Origin: Oxyruncus cristatus
Taxonomy: Eukaryota; Chordata; Aves; Passeriformes; Cotingidae
Direction: 5' to 3'
NCBI GenBank assembly: GCA_013399855.1
Contig: VXAY01006829.1
Span: 310,001 to 374,000, forward strand
Length of the DNA: 64,000 nucleotides
A program made the translations under genes and the position numbers. Position 1 is the stretch's first letter; each line of letters begins with the position of its first letter. Below are positions 11,661 through 24,373 of the stretch, piece after piece. Below the pieces are notes generated by a model. The model was given only the letters and a program-made list of their open reading frames with translations, searched no databases and was not told the DNA's origin.

Positions 11661-13744
11661 AAATGAGTGTCTAGAAAAATGGAATCACCAAAAAGATACT
11701 GTTTTGCCACTTCTTGGAAGATACTTTCTAAGAGATGAAAAGACAAAACATTGAATTACACACATCCTTCTGCACAGATCAATCAACCCTAGCATTTTCA
11801 AGACCCTGTCTTACACTCCAGGTAGTGTCCAGAAACATGTCCAGAAAAATTAGCAAACTAGGTTAGGGTAAATTCAACTTTCTCTTGGTGAGAAACTGAA
11901 CCGTATCTCCCCAAGAGAAACAGTATTCATCCCTCTGTTCTGTTTCCAATGAAGCTTGTTATATTATTTTTTAAACATTTAAGTATTTTAATGAGGAACT
12001 ATCAGTAAAAAAACCAGCCTCAATATCATTTACCTTCTGCCCGTAAAAATGTTTCAGACAGTTTTGAGAAAGACTCTTGGCATTCCAAATTCACCAGCCT
12101 TAGCAAAAGCGTTAGACCCTTTAATAGTCCATTAATCCTTCAACTTTCTGACCATTCAAAGGCCGGTGCTGTCTTAAAACACTTGTGAAAACCGCTGAAG
12201 AACCTACTTCACATCTGTGTAAATTTAAAACAAAGTGCTAGAGATCTACAGTCTTTGAGAAAACAAGGAGGCAGAAATTAGTACTTCACCTCTTGGCCTC
12301 TAGAAGTGCAGCTCTGCAGTTCTATGACTCCTGTTAGGCACTATCTGTTAGGAAACATTGAAATGTTTCATAGGTCAGAGTTCCCATACTTAGAAAGACA
12401 AACATGTTCTTCTCCATTCATGTAGCTTTGCTAATTACAGCATGATTAAAGAAAAGGAGAGTCATCTTCTCCAATCCCCACTCCACACCTCAAATATTGA
12501 ACACAAAGTCAAGGACTAGTTGTTATTGCAAATGTGCTCTGTCAACCATAGTAAACCACTTCGTGTTATAGTTTTCCACTGACTTCGGTAAAATTTGATT
12601 TCCAGGGCAGAAAATAATTTTTCAAAAAGTCAGAAATTTGTCTTCAGAGCCCATTCACAATGGCTTTTCTAGACCTGAGGGAATGTCTGTCGGTAAGTTT
12701 CTATAAGATGTAAATGCAGCATAAAAAGATGTAAGTGATGTCTCCTGACACACCAATATATGTTGTCTTTTCAATTACGTGCAGATCGAGAACCTTGCAG
12801 CTCAGCCGTCGGGCACCCAAGAAAACCATAGTTCATATAAAGTTCATGCTCTCTAAGTCCTCAAAACCTCAAACTGTGAAAGTAAGTAAAATAAAACCCA
12901 CTCAGATATGGACATGCCTTACCAAATAACCACATGATATTTCAATATACTCCTCTCCTCTTGTTTCCATTTATGACCCCTTAATTGCCATGATTGGTTC
13001 CATTTTGATGTGCAAGTTCTTTAGGGGAGAAAAAACATTCCTTAACTCCCCAGCTACAGTACCCAATTTCCCTGGTTAAGCATCCAAATAGAATTCAAAA
13101 TAAAATAAAATAATAAATTAAAATCATTATTTGTATGACCTGTAATTAAGCTCCTACAATTTTTTTTAAATTAAACATGTGGAAACTTTTCAGCTCTTTT
13201 TACAAAAGGAAAAGATCTTAGTTTATAAATGCAACATAGCAAAGAACAATACACCAGTGAAAGCAAATGGTTTACAGCTTTCTTTATATGTCAAGAGAGC
13301 ATTTTCATTCTATGTAATCTTTGCCACAAGATACAGGTGAAAAATATCAGGTTACCTTTCTGTTCAAAGAGTTTTACCTCCTGCAGCACATTAGCTAACA
13401 GAGGTAGATACATGTTTTTTCCTTACAAAAACTGCTATAATCATTGATATAAGCAACCAAGTTTATCACACAAGTTAGTATTATGTCCCTAGCACACCTA
13501 ATTTAAGAATATTTAGGAAGCAACTGAATTTAGAACAGGATGAATAGCAAAATAAGTTTGCCAGTAATTTCATATTCCAAAATTCCTTATTACAAATAAA
13601 CCTAAATATTTATCGTGTGGCATATCTTGGTTCACATAAACATTACCTGGCAAAGGCCCTAGAAGACAAAAGCAGTCTGGTAGACTATCTACAAGGGAGA
13701 AAGATGGTCAAATTGCAAAGAAACCTTCCTGGCCTGTGGCTTAC

Positions 13745-13775
13745 CTAACAGACCTTCTGGATCAGTTGTGCCAAA
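13745..13775 (-). other. Candidate 31-bp exon
   Basis: On the minus strand a pyrimidine-rich acceptor ending AAATTTTTCAG precedes 31 bases starting TTTGGCACAACTGATCC, followed by the donor GTAAGC. The open phase reads F-G-T-T-D-P-E-G-L-L. It is very short, so the case rests on splice signals alone. It may be a chance match. Confidence 0.2.
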
Positions 13776-16700
13776 CTGAAAAATTTCAGTGAAAAGCAAG
13801 TTTGCCAGCTTATTCCCACTTCCTGTTCCCTCAAATAATATCAACCTCAACAGGACATGCAATTCCATGAAGGTTTTGGGGTTTTTTTTCATATATAAAG
13901 CATTTTCTTTATGTTTTCTGTGAATTGATAGATTTAAATGTGTGAAATTGTTTACATTCCTGTATACTGAGGGAATAAAGAGGATCACATCATTTTCCTG
14001 ATAGATAGATGATGTCTACTTTCAAAAAGCAGTCAGATCCATAAATGGCTCATGGATTTTAATTTTAGGCAAATGGTACATGATGCTTAATGATAGCTTT
14101 ATCAAGTTTTCAGAGATATTAATAGTACAATTTGAAATGGAAGGTAACAAATAAATGTAGTAGAATAACATTTCTTTCTGAAGGCTAGTCTAAGAACAAC
14201 AATGATAAATAGAAATCAATTCCTAATTTCTGCCAGATTTCACACACTCACCATTTTGTTAAACTCATGAGCAGGACTGTTTTATCTCAATAAATTTAAT
14301 TAATTTACTTAATTAACCGTGATATCTCATTGATCTCCCCATATCAAACTCCTCTTTTAGAATACTGCCAGAATTCTATCTGCTACTCCAGACAGCATTT
14401 AGTCACATCATTAGAGTATGACCATGTAGTATTTAAGACTCTTAAGAAATCATTTACTAAGTTGAAAAAAGTTGCAGATATTTTTGACTTTTTTGACTTT
14501 TTGACTATTAATGTTTCTCTGCTCAAAAGAGGAATTATAAATTCTCACAATAAACTAATTTGCTTGATCGTCATATATATTGTATTTTTCATCTCTGGTG
14601 TCAGTACTTTTCACATCTCTAGACAGACACAGTTCTTGTTCTATACTATATAGACTTTTTAAGCCATTTACCACTTCACAATGAAGTCTTTTTCCAAACC
14701 TCAGGCAACAATACTGCATAATAGTTCAGGTTTTTCCACTAACAAAAATTCTAGCACCTAGCACAGGATAAATCTGCCCAGGGAAGTGACTTTTCAAGTG
14801 GTGACACACGTCATTAACCTACATGTTCACAGTGTTCCATGGAGCTGTATGATGTACCCTAACATTTATCACAAAGTCCCTCTGACACCAGAAAGTGTTT
14901 GGAGGAGAAAAAAAAAAAAAAAGAAAACGAAAGGAAGAGGTCTTTCAACAGGCTTGAAACAGAGTTATATCTAAATCAGATGTCCTATCAAACTTCAATT
15001 GCTGCAGTCAAAATACACAGTTTCTCTCTCAAATGTACTCTCTCACATGTAGAACAGTTAAATGCAATAGACTTCTGGATTAACTATAGTGCATGTTTTT
15101 CTGACTAAGCAGGTTTGGTGAGTACTGCCTAAACCTTTAGTGGTCACTGCCTGAGCTGCTCACTATGTCATATCTCAGTGTCTGATTCCTACTGAAAAAA
15201 ATTCACTTTAAATTTTAAAACATATAAATGTTTATTACAAAATTACTTGGTTTTTTTCTTAACAATTTGAATATTTTAATTTCATATGACTGTGTAGTTT
15301 GTCTCCAGAGATTCATTCAATCATAAATATAATCAGTTTTACTTAGGTTTTATTTTCAACAAAACAGAAGGACACATCTCAACTGTTATTTTACGGAGTG
15401 CCAGGCTGTGTGTATTCAGGAGCACACACGCCAAAACCAAAGCAGATTCTTTGTTGGAATAATGTTTACAATTTCACTCTAGAGATCACCTAAAACTAGG
15501 AGGTTGAAGTCATCAATGCACAACTTCAAAGCTATGTATCATTACTGCTGTAACACACCCCACTCAGGCTGTTTAAAGGTTGGAAGGAAAACAAACAAAC
15601 AGAAAAGCTGGTCCTATTTAGCTCTTACAAGCTTTTGCCATCACATGTCTTTTCATGTCATAACTAAATCTTTTTTTGATTGCAACCAACTAGTAATCTT
15701 TTGCAAACAAACAGTTGGAAGCATAATAATGTGAAAGACTGAAAGGAATGTAACATATACTGCAAAAAGAAACTGTTCAAAGATGATACAATAATTGATT
15801 CTTTGCATAAAGATTAATGAACAATAATGTATATCACAGAAAGGGCATATACAGAGTAAAGAAAATTCACTTCTAGATCCTGAAAAGAAATGTAAAATTT
15901 TCCCAAAAGTTCATGTATTAGGTAAATAACTGCCTGGATAGCTAATCTCATGCTGTAATTACCTCTAGTTAAATTCATTCCAACATAATTGCCTTGGCAA
16001 TCAATTTCATAATTTCTTATTTCAAAATTGAAATGGAACATACTTGACTGACCAACAGTCATTATCAAAAATTATGCCATTGTTTAAAATGTTGAGTGAA
16101 CCAAAAGTTGTGGATTAACAAAAGTCTTTTACTCTCCTAAAAATTACAAATTTCTGTACTAGCTGAACACTAAATTCATCTCGTGAAAAACAACATTAAT
16201 TTATACAGTTTCAAATTTACTAAGAAAAGTTTCTGAACTAAATGCATCAGAAGGACCAATCACAACCCTAAAATGGAAAAATTTATCTTTAATACACTTA
16301 TCTGAATAAAGAAATTGAGAAAGATTGAAGAAAAACATCTTCTGACAACAATTAAAGACAGAAAAATGCTTGCTGAGGGTTTGTTTTGCCAAGTTATAAA
16401 ACTGAGCATGCTAGGAAGCAATTTCAAGTCATTGCATTTGTAAATAGGTACTTGTAGATTTGAACTGTAAGTTGTCTAGGGCACCATTAAAGTCTACACA
16501 GTCAGAGAACCTGCTCCCTGACCTACTTCTGCTATAAAACTGCAGAAGGCAAAAGGGTCCTCTAACAAGCAAGAATGAAATTCAGGCACTTCTAGTCAGG
16601 AGAAAGACAACCAAAGGATAAAGTGTGGCAGCATGTCAGGGCTTTTCAGGGAAAGAGTTTGTAGAGGGTTTTGGTTTTGTTTATTTTTTGCTTGGTTGGT

Positions 16701-18400
16701 TGTTTTTTTTTAAGAATTCTCCAGGAAAAAAAAAAAAAGAAATCTATACCAATTGTCTTCTTCAATAGTATATTTTGCACAAGATTGTTAAGTGCTAGTA
16801 TCTCACTACAAGAAGCATGTCTAGTTGGTGATCTCCTTTTGGCAGTGGAGAAAGATCAGCTTTTACTGCTCTATATTTTTAACCAAGCAGCTTTTCTCGC
16901 TTTCATTAGGAATACGCCTGTATGGTTAATAGTGTTAGGAAAGATGCTATTTGTTCCAGCTGAGTAGTTTAATCTCCCACATAAAAATACACAAACTGCA
17001 GCTTGAAACAGCTGTTAGCCTCTTTCAGAGGGACGTTGCTACCATGGAAGTGTCTCTTCTGTTGGTTCTTCGACTAGTAGACATTCACTTACAGGACTGC
17101 TCTAAAGAATAAAATTCAGAAGTCGATATATCTAGAAATGGATGAGCACCTCTTCAGTAAATAAAAGTTTTGATTCAGGCCTTCCCACACACACTTCTCT
17201 CTGAATCTGTGTTCTCTCTTACAACAGGGACAGTGTTGACCAGTGTAATTCACTGAAAAAAGAAAATTAGGAGGGAACAGATTCTGTCAGCTATTTGGTT
17301 GGTAGGAAATGGTACCATAGGTAGTAGAAATCTAATCCAGATGTATAACCTTGTGGATAGTCATTTGCTTTATTTCTCTAAACCTATAAATGTTTGTTTT
17401 GGCACAGAAAAGAAGGGGAGATAAGGTTGTGTTAACATTAAGTAGTGCCCTTAACTGTTACAACATCCTGCTGCATGAAACTGGGATTCTGAAATGTAAC
17501 AGATCTAACATAAATATTAATTCAAGAAGAATTCACTTTTTTCCTAAGCATATTAAAAATATTACTCGAATCTAATTCCAATTTTATTTTTTAATCATTG
17601 TTTTATATTACAGTTGGTTTTTTTCATCACATACAGGCAACTCACATATTGGGCAAACATTCTGTCAAATTTCTCAAACTATAATGGATTAGTGTGCAGA
17701 GAAACTTGGAGTACAGATATTAATTTACTTCTCTAGACAACTAGAGAAATGATGCTATAAATTAGTAATGCTGGATGTATTCTATAACCTGACCTACAGA
17801 AAATAAGAAGCAGCTGGGAAATGTTTTTTATTTATATGTTTACTTCCCTCTCCCCTGAACAGTCACTGTAACCTACCAGAATGAGGTCAGAATTTGAACT
17901 TACTGTGCTCTTTGCCATTTAGATTGTACGTGTGATTTGAATTCCAGATGATACATTAAGAACAAACCAGCAGGTCAAGACTTCTCTTTTGTTATATATA
18001 CACTGCTGAAATGAGACTTTAACGATTACTACATAATGGAGCAATAAATATTATTTGGATTAAGAACAGCACCTGAATCATCTACTAAATTACAACTGAG
18101 TCAATGTGGGAAAAAGTTTCTCACAAAAAAAAAAAGAATTGGTTTCCTCTAGATTGATTAATCAGTAAATATACATCCATGTACCATTGTAGATCCTTTC
18201 CAAATCACCCAAGCATCAATAAATAACACAGACAGATAAAGAAAATATAAGCTTATACATAGGTTTGTCAAAAAGTTAAGAAGCTGCAGCTACTAGCGCA
18301 GTTTTCTTCATAACTGCTGGACATGCAAGTGCACACACATAAACTCACCACTGCACACTAACTCTCTTTCCATCAGTAAGTAAAATTAGAAAAGTAAGGA

Positions 18401-20608
18401 TCATACTTGGCCTGGGTTGGAAGGGACTTTAAAGATCATCTAGTCCCAACACCTTTCACTAAATCAGATTGCTCAAAGTCCCATCCAACCTGGCCTTGAA
18501 CAATTCCACTAATGGAGCATCCATAACTTCTCTGGGCAAACTGTTCTTGCTGCCTCACAGACCTCACAGTAAAGAATTTTTTTGTTCTAATCTAAACCTA
18601 TTGCCTTTCAGTTTGAAAGCCATTTCCTTTGTTCTGTCACTACATACCCTTGTAAAAACTCTCTTCATCTCTCTTGTAGGCTCCCTTCAGGTACTGAAAG
18701 GCCCCTATGAGGTCACCCCCAAGACTTCTCTTTTCAAGGCTGGACAACCTCAATTCTCTTAGATTTTCTTCCTAGGAGAGGTGCTCCATCCCTGTAATTA
18801 TCTTGGTGTCCCTCCTCTGGACTTGCTCCATCAGGTCGACGTCTTTTCTGTGTTGGGGACCCCAGAGCTAAGTGCAGCACTCCACGTGGGGTCTCGCCAG
18901 AGCAGAGTAGAGGGGTAGAATCAACTCTGTCGACCTGCTGGCCACGCTGCTTTTCGTGCAGCCCAGAATACAACTGGTTCTCCAGGCTGTGAGTGCACAT
19001 TGCTGGCTCGTGTCCAGTTTCTCATCCACCAGCCACCCCCAAGTCCTTCTTTAGGGCTGCTCTGGATCTGTTCATTCCCCAGTCTGTTTTGATACCAGGG
19101 GCTGCCCCAACTAACATGTAGCACCTTGCGCTTGGTCTTGTTAAACCTCATGAGATTCCCATGTGCCCACTTCTCGAGCTTTTACAGTTCCCACAGCATC
19201 CTGTCTTCAGGTGTGTCAACCACACCACTCAGCTTGGTGTCATCTGCAAACTTGCTGAGGGTTCACTTGATTCTTTTGCCTATATCATTAATGAAGATAT
19301 TAAATAACATTGGTCCAAATACAGCGACTCCTGAGAGATACCACTTTTCACTGATTTCCATCAGGACTTTGAGCCATTGGCCACTGCCATCTGGGTGCGA
19401 CCATACAACATATTCCATATCCACCTGACAGTCTACCCATCGAATCCATCTCTCTCCGATTTAAAGAGAAGAAGGTTGTGTGGGATCGTGTCAAAGACTT
19501 TACAAAAGTCCATATAAATGATAGCCATAGCTTTTCCCATGTCCACTGATGTAGTCACTCTGTCATAGAAGGCCACTAGCTTGTTCAGGCAGGACTTGCC
19601 TTTGGTGAAGCTGTGCTGGCTGTTTCAAATTATCTCCCTGCTCTCCATGTGCCTTAGCATAACTTCTAGGAAGATCCATCACGTGATCTTCCCAGGCACA
19701 GAGATTAGACTGACATGTTGGTAATTTCCAGGGTTCTCCTTTCTACCTTTCTTAAGGTCCCAGTCACCTGCGACTGCACCTGATTGCCATGACTTTTTAA
19801 ATATCATGGAGAGTGGCTTGGCAACTACACCAGCCAATTCCCTCAGGACCCTAGGTTGCATCTCACCAAGTCACATAGACTGATCTTTACCCAGAGCGGG
19901 AGACATTTTGCTCCCACAGCTCCCAGCCTGCTGACCATCCACTCGAGAAGTGTGGGAGAGAGGTTGCCATTGAGGACTGAGGCAAAGAAGTTGAGTATCT
20001 CAACCTTCTCCTCATCCATTGTTACCAGTTTTCTAGCATTTTTTATTGGTAGAATACACCTTCTTTGACCTTTCTTCTCTGGTTAATATATTTGTAGAAA
20101 CATTTAATGTTAAATATAATATTGCATCCCTTGTCAGGTTCAATTGCAGCTTCACTTTGGCCTTCCTCATTCCATCCCTAGGCAACCAAAGTTCATCTCT
20201 ATACTCTTCACAGGTTACCTGTCCTTGTTTCCACTGTTTATGCATTTACTTCTTTCACTTTAGCTTGACCAGCAAATCCCTACTCAGCCATACCAGTCTC
20301 TCACTTTCCTTGTCCAATTTCTTGCTGCTGGGGATTGCTAGCTCTTGCTAGCGCTTCCATGTGCTCCATGGAAGACTTCCTTAAAGATCAGTAAACTCTG
20401 TTCCACCCTCTTGTCCATGAGGACAGTCTCCCTTGGTATCCTATTGACTATCTCCTTGAAGAGCTGGAAGTTTGCTTTCCTGAAAGTCAGGGACCTAGCT
20501 TTACTCCTTATGTGATCCATATCCTTCAGGACTGCAAAATACACCAGTGCATGATCACTGCAGCCCAGGCTGTCTCCAGTCTTGTCCCTGATTAGCTTGG
20601 GAATATTT
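18401..20608 (-). mobile_element. CR1 LINE, 2.2-kb copy: endonuclease end, linker, reverse transcriptase, 3' end
   Basis: This is the longest CR1 copy in the window, and its 3' end is at low coordinates. The tail side reads GGCCTGGGTTGGAAGGGACTTTAAAGATCATCTAG (CR1 3' UTR, antisense). Next come decayed ORF2 pieces: 18734-19151 (downstream of the active site), the F-A-D-D codons at 19239-19250, and 19679-19861 (upstream RT). A linker rich in K, R and E follows at 20033-20245 (M-H-K-Q-W-K-Q-G). The C-terminal end of the apurinic-like endonuclease lies at 20338-20600. Stops and frameshifts separate all pieces, so it is inactive. The 5' truncation, about midway through the endonuclease, is typical of target-primed reverse transcription. 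Confidence 0.93.
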
Positions 20609-22210
20609 CCTTAAAATTAAAAAAAGTACTGGTAATGAAAGTTGCTGTGATATAGTGTAGGTATTCTAAAATCCACGTCTCTGTCAAATGCACTTTCCTC
20701 CCAAACCACTCATACTGATTTGTTATATTGGAAATAAGTTATACAGCTCTCAGCTCTATAAAATATTCAGCTGATACAGTAAATAATTAGTGTTGAAGAC
20801 CTTTATAAGGTGAATATATTTTTCTGTGCCTTATAATCATATCTGGAAGCAGATAATGAGGTGAACTATGTGGCCCACATTGTTAATGCAGAGATATTGA
20901 AGTCCCAGTCAAAGTACTTACATCTCTCAACACCCTGAAGAAATCCTCTGCAGACCCTAGGATAGTGAAAAGAATTATTTTGTTTAGCAAGGATGATTTT
21001 GTTCAGAATATTTCTGCAGCATCAAATGTCAAGTTAGACTTTTTAAATATCTGACCTTACCAGTTTGGTCCTCCCATTTATGAAATCAGACCACACAGTG
21101 GTGGGAAAGAAGGAGCTGCCTCCATTGCAGAAATATCTTCAGTGCTGCATAAGGTGGGAAGAAGCAGATGGAACCTTGATTTTTCTGCCCAAACGTGTAC
21201 CTAGTACCAAGTTCAAAGATACTCTCCTAATGGGGCAACACCGGCCCAGTGCTGCCCTTTTTGCAAGGGGATTGTAAAATGAGGCAGTCTAACAGACTGA
21301 GACAATTCTCTTGAGAAACTTTATTTCATGGAATGGGTGGGTGAAGAACCTACCACGGCTGGCAACTTGTCAGTTACTCTGGTAGCATGCTCTCATGCCC
21401 ATCTCACAAAGATAGGAGTTTCTCTCTCCTCATTAACTCACAATTATTGGGGTGGGGCTATAGCATTGAACTAAGCTCAAGCACAGACATAACTCACCCA
21501 AAGCAGCTATGACAAAAGTACGTCCTTAAATTTATTCTAACTTATGTTGGCACTAACCCTCCACGTCTCATTAGTCTCAGGTATCTTTAGTTGGAAGTGT
21601 CAAACTATCACAAACATTCCTCAATAAACTCTTACTGCCCCTGTGAAGCAGGTGTAAATTAAGGCTCATGCAACAGCAGCAACTACTGGATAAGTGTTTC
21701 CATTAGTGAAAAATCTGCATGCAAGTTGCTAGAAATTATTACTGTAAAAAGCTTTTTTACATATAACTTTTTTTCACCTAGCACAGCTGCCAGCGTTGCT
21801 ATATCACATTTTCTTTCCTGTTTACTGCATATAATTTTGAAACACACAAAACTGTAGATGACCTAACAGAAGTCATGATGTTTACCTGCTGACATTCTTT
21901 TGCTTAGAAAACAAATCTACTGAAGAACTGTAGAGGTCCAAGTCCCCGTGGAACCAATTTTATTCTTTTTCTGAATCAAAAATGTGTTGAATTACTTTAG
22001 AAAATAAGAAATATGCACTGCATATACAAACCTTCCTAGAAGAAATTTGGCTTCTTTGTTAGAAGTTCTGGAAAAAGATGACTGCACAAAAGAGTTTGTG
22101 AGCAAAATGTTTTTAGCTCTGCCTCAGTGGTCTGCTGCAGGGGATTTGGTTATGAGTCAAACCCAAATTTTTTCACAAGTGGTCAGCAAAGGGCCTGTTT
22201 GTAATTCCCT

Positions 22211-22248
22211 GAGAATTACAGAATTCTCAGTGACTCAGAGTCACTGAG
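22211..22248. repeat. Two overlapping perfect inverted repeats with AP-1-like cores
   Basis: GAGAATT-ACAG-AATTCTC (22211-22228) overlaps CTCAGTGACTC-A-GAGTCACTGAG (22226-22248), which has 11-bp arms around one base. The second palindrome contains TGACTCA (22231-22237), the core AP-1/bZIP binding sequence. The function is unknown. Confidence 0.7.
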
Positions 22249-22974
22249 ACTCTGAGTTTCACTTTGTTGAAATTATAAATACAGACTCCTATATCTGAGG
22301 TTAGTGGGAGACAGACTTTAAAAGCAAGGAGTGGGATAAATTGCCAAGTGCTTTAGAAATGAATAAATTTATGGTCTGGAAGCACCATGAAGGCATATAC
22401 AAAGAGGCAAGGCAACACCTTGCAGCATGTCAGTAACTGTATCTAAAGTGTCCATGAACCTGTTTTTTTCTGTGCAGTAGGAAAAAGCAGCTTATTTTCC
22501 ACTAAAAGAAAAATAAATTAGCTTAACCTCTGCCTGATAAGCACATTTGGACAGTTACTGTGCAAGAAAAAAAAAGTAAATAAAAAAATCACACTCAAAT
22601 ATAATTAGTTCAGTGCTTTATGCAGTACAACAAAGATTAGCTCAGAAATGTACATTCAAAATTAAGCCTCACATATCTCCATGTTCAGATACTGTGACTG
22701 AAAAAAGGTCTGAGCGATACAGTAAACAACAACAAAACATGCCCGTTGATTTGCTGACTACACCCTGAGCAAAATCTAGAAATTATAGCAACAGACATAG
22801 GTAGAAATCTCAGAGTTTGGCAAATGAGGATTCCACAAACAACTTAATTTTAGTATTACTTAATGTTTAACTTGGACTGTAGACTTTTTTTCAATGTTGT
22901 TTTATGTCAAGAGATTTCCAGTCTTGGTGGTAAGTAAACTAAAGGAGGAAAACTTCACCATATTTTCATACCCA

Positions 22975-23580
22975 GGACCAGAGATCAATAATGACAGGAT
23001 CACTTGAAGAGATTGGGTGGTTCAGGAGCCAAGGGCAACCCTCTGCAGCCAGGGCTCACGAAGACACTATTCCACAACACCCACATGAGATCACAGTAAC
23101 AAGGTGTATCTGCAACCCTGGACATGACTAAGTAACAGACCAGCCAGGCCCAGGGTCTATGCAGCTGAATCTAGACAGAAATAGTAGTAGACGTGGACAA
23201 AGAAAGGACTGAAGTCACCTACCATGCAGATCCAAGGTTCACTGAGGAGTCAGAGCTGGAGATCAGGCTGTAACAGATACAAAGTGTATTCAAGAGAGAA
23301 GGCTACCCTTAAAACAGGTTCCAGGCCAAGAGAGGAGACAAAACTGCCACACTACATAGATTTGAAGTCTAATTAGAAAACCCAGTCAGCCTGAAATCAA
23401 AGAAAGCTCGTACAAAGTCTGGCTACCTCAGTCTTAGTTCGAATGAATCCATGAACAGGGTAGGGGGCAGGTAAAGACATTAGGGCAATCAAAGCCAATT
23501 AGTGCACTCAGGACCTTGACATCACACCTGTCAGGGATCACAGGGAGGGTCAGAATCTTCTAAACCAACTCTTTTCTTGC
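22975..23580. other. GC-richer block, possibly an unrecognised interspersed repeat
   Basis: About 600 bp is clearly richer in G and C than its flanks. It has purine-rich phrases such as GGAGTCAGAGCTGGAGATCAGG and CAGGTTCCAGGCCAAGAG. It has no long open frame and no splice-bounded exon. The abrupt base-composition shift suggests an inserted repeat or LTR piece, but I do not recognise it. Confidence 0.3.
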
Positions 23581-24093
23581 CAACAAGGAGTTAATGGATT
23601 CATAAATGGATAGGCTTTTCATCCTGGTTTAAATGTGCAGCACTAGTTATGGTCAGAGCAGCTACTACATGTGCACATGAAAATCGCACTAGAATAACAA
23701 CATGACCAAATTGTGGTGGATTTTTATCCAAGTGGCAAGAGGTGCATCCTTTATCCCAGGCATCTGCTGAGTCTTTTGCCTGCCTTTGTAGCACAATGAC
23801 TTGTGAAAGCACAGAAAGTGCTGTGGCTGCTCCATAGTTATGTGCATGCTGGCTGGCAGCTAACAGAGTTAATAGTCAGTTCCTCTTCCACTCCTTAGCT
23901 GAGACAGTAATTTCTATTTCTCCCTTATATAGGTGATGATTTTTACGTGGTGTATGACCACTGGATGTCTTTGAAACCTTTGAAACTGGCACTTGGAGAC
24001 AAAACAAGTAGGGACTGATATGGCCGCATGATTGAAAAGGGCTTGTTCACAAAGCAAGGGAAAACATATCAGCCATGGAGCAGGCAACCAACA

Positions 24094-24169
24094 TAAAAAA
24101 CAAAACAAAACAAACAAAAAAAACCAAACAAAAAAACCAAAACAAAACAAACAAAAAACCCCCACAACC
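24094..24169. repeat. CAAAA-type low-complexity tract
   Basis: This is almost pure A and C: AAACAAAACAAAC, AAACCAAAC, AAACCCCCACAACC. The hydrophobic minus-strand frame across 23914-24165 comes only from this tract (poly F/L/V codons) and is not a gene. Confidence 0.85.
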
Positions 24170-24317
24170 TAAAACCTTCAGCTTGTTAATGCCCACAGGA
24201 ATTAGAATTTATGCTATTAAGGAAAATATTACACAATATCTCTTCTCTATCTTATCACCAGTATTCCCTCAAAATTATTGAAATGAAATAAGTACATAAG
24301 AAGTATAGATAAAATAT

Positions 24318-24373
24318 TAGATCAATACACTATAATTAGATCAATACATTATAATTAGATGAATTACACTATA
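24318..24373. repeat. 19-bp tandem repeat, about three copies
   Basis: The unit TAGATCAATACACTATAAT occurs at 24318-24336 and, with one change, at 24337-24355. A more diverged third copy is at 24356-24373 (TAGATGAATTACACTATA). It is a short AT-rich minisatellite. Confidence 0.8.

Larger units (their letters stand above)
8894..18400. other. 9.5-kb AT-rich interval, no confident gene
   Basis: I see no recognised repeat or gene over most of this stretch. It contains two exon-like islands (10842-10886 + and 13745-13775 -, described separately), an unrecognised minus frame at 11212-11418, and homopolymer runs (T at 11643-11660, A at 14908-14922). There is also a short TTTTTGAC triplication around 14482-14506. 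Open frames of about 100 codons at 13689-13988 (-), 14330-14653 (+) and 16671-16967 (+) have no domains. Confidence 0.45.

Noticed and set aside
23437..23451. GTTCGAATGAATCC, resembling a tRNA B-box
   Set aside because: No A-box at the right distance and no cloverleaf can be drawn, so it is not a tRNA or tRNA-derived SINE.
23914..24165. Hydrophobic minus-strand frame resembling a membrane protein
   Set aside because: It is the antisense of an A/C-rich low-complexity tract; the phenylalanine/leucine/valine runs are an artefact.
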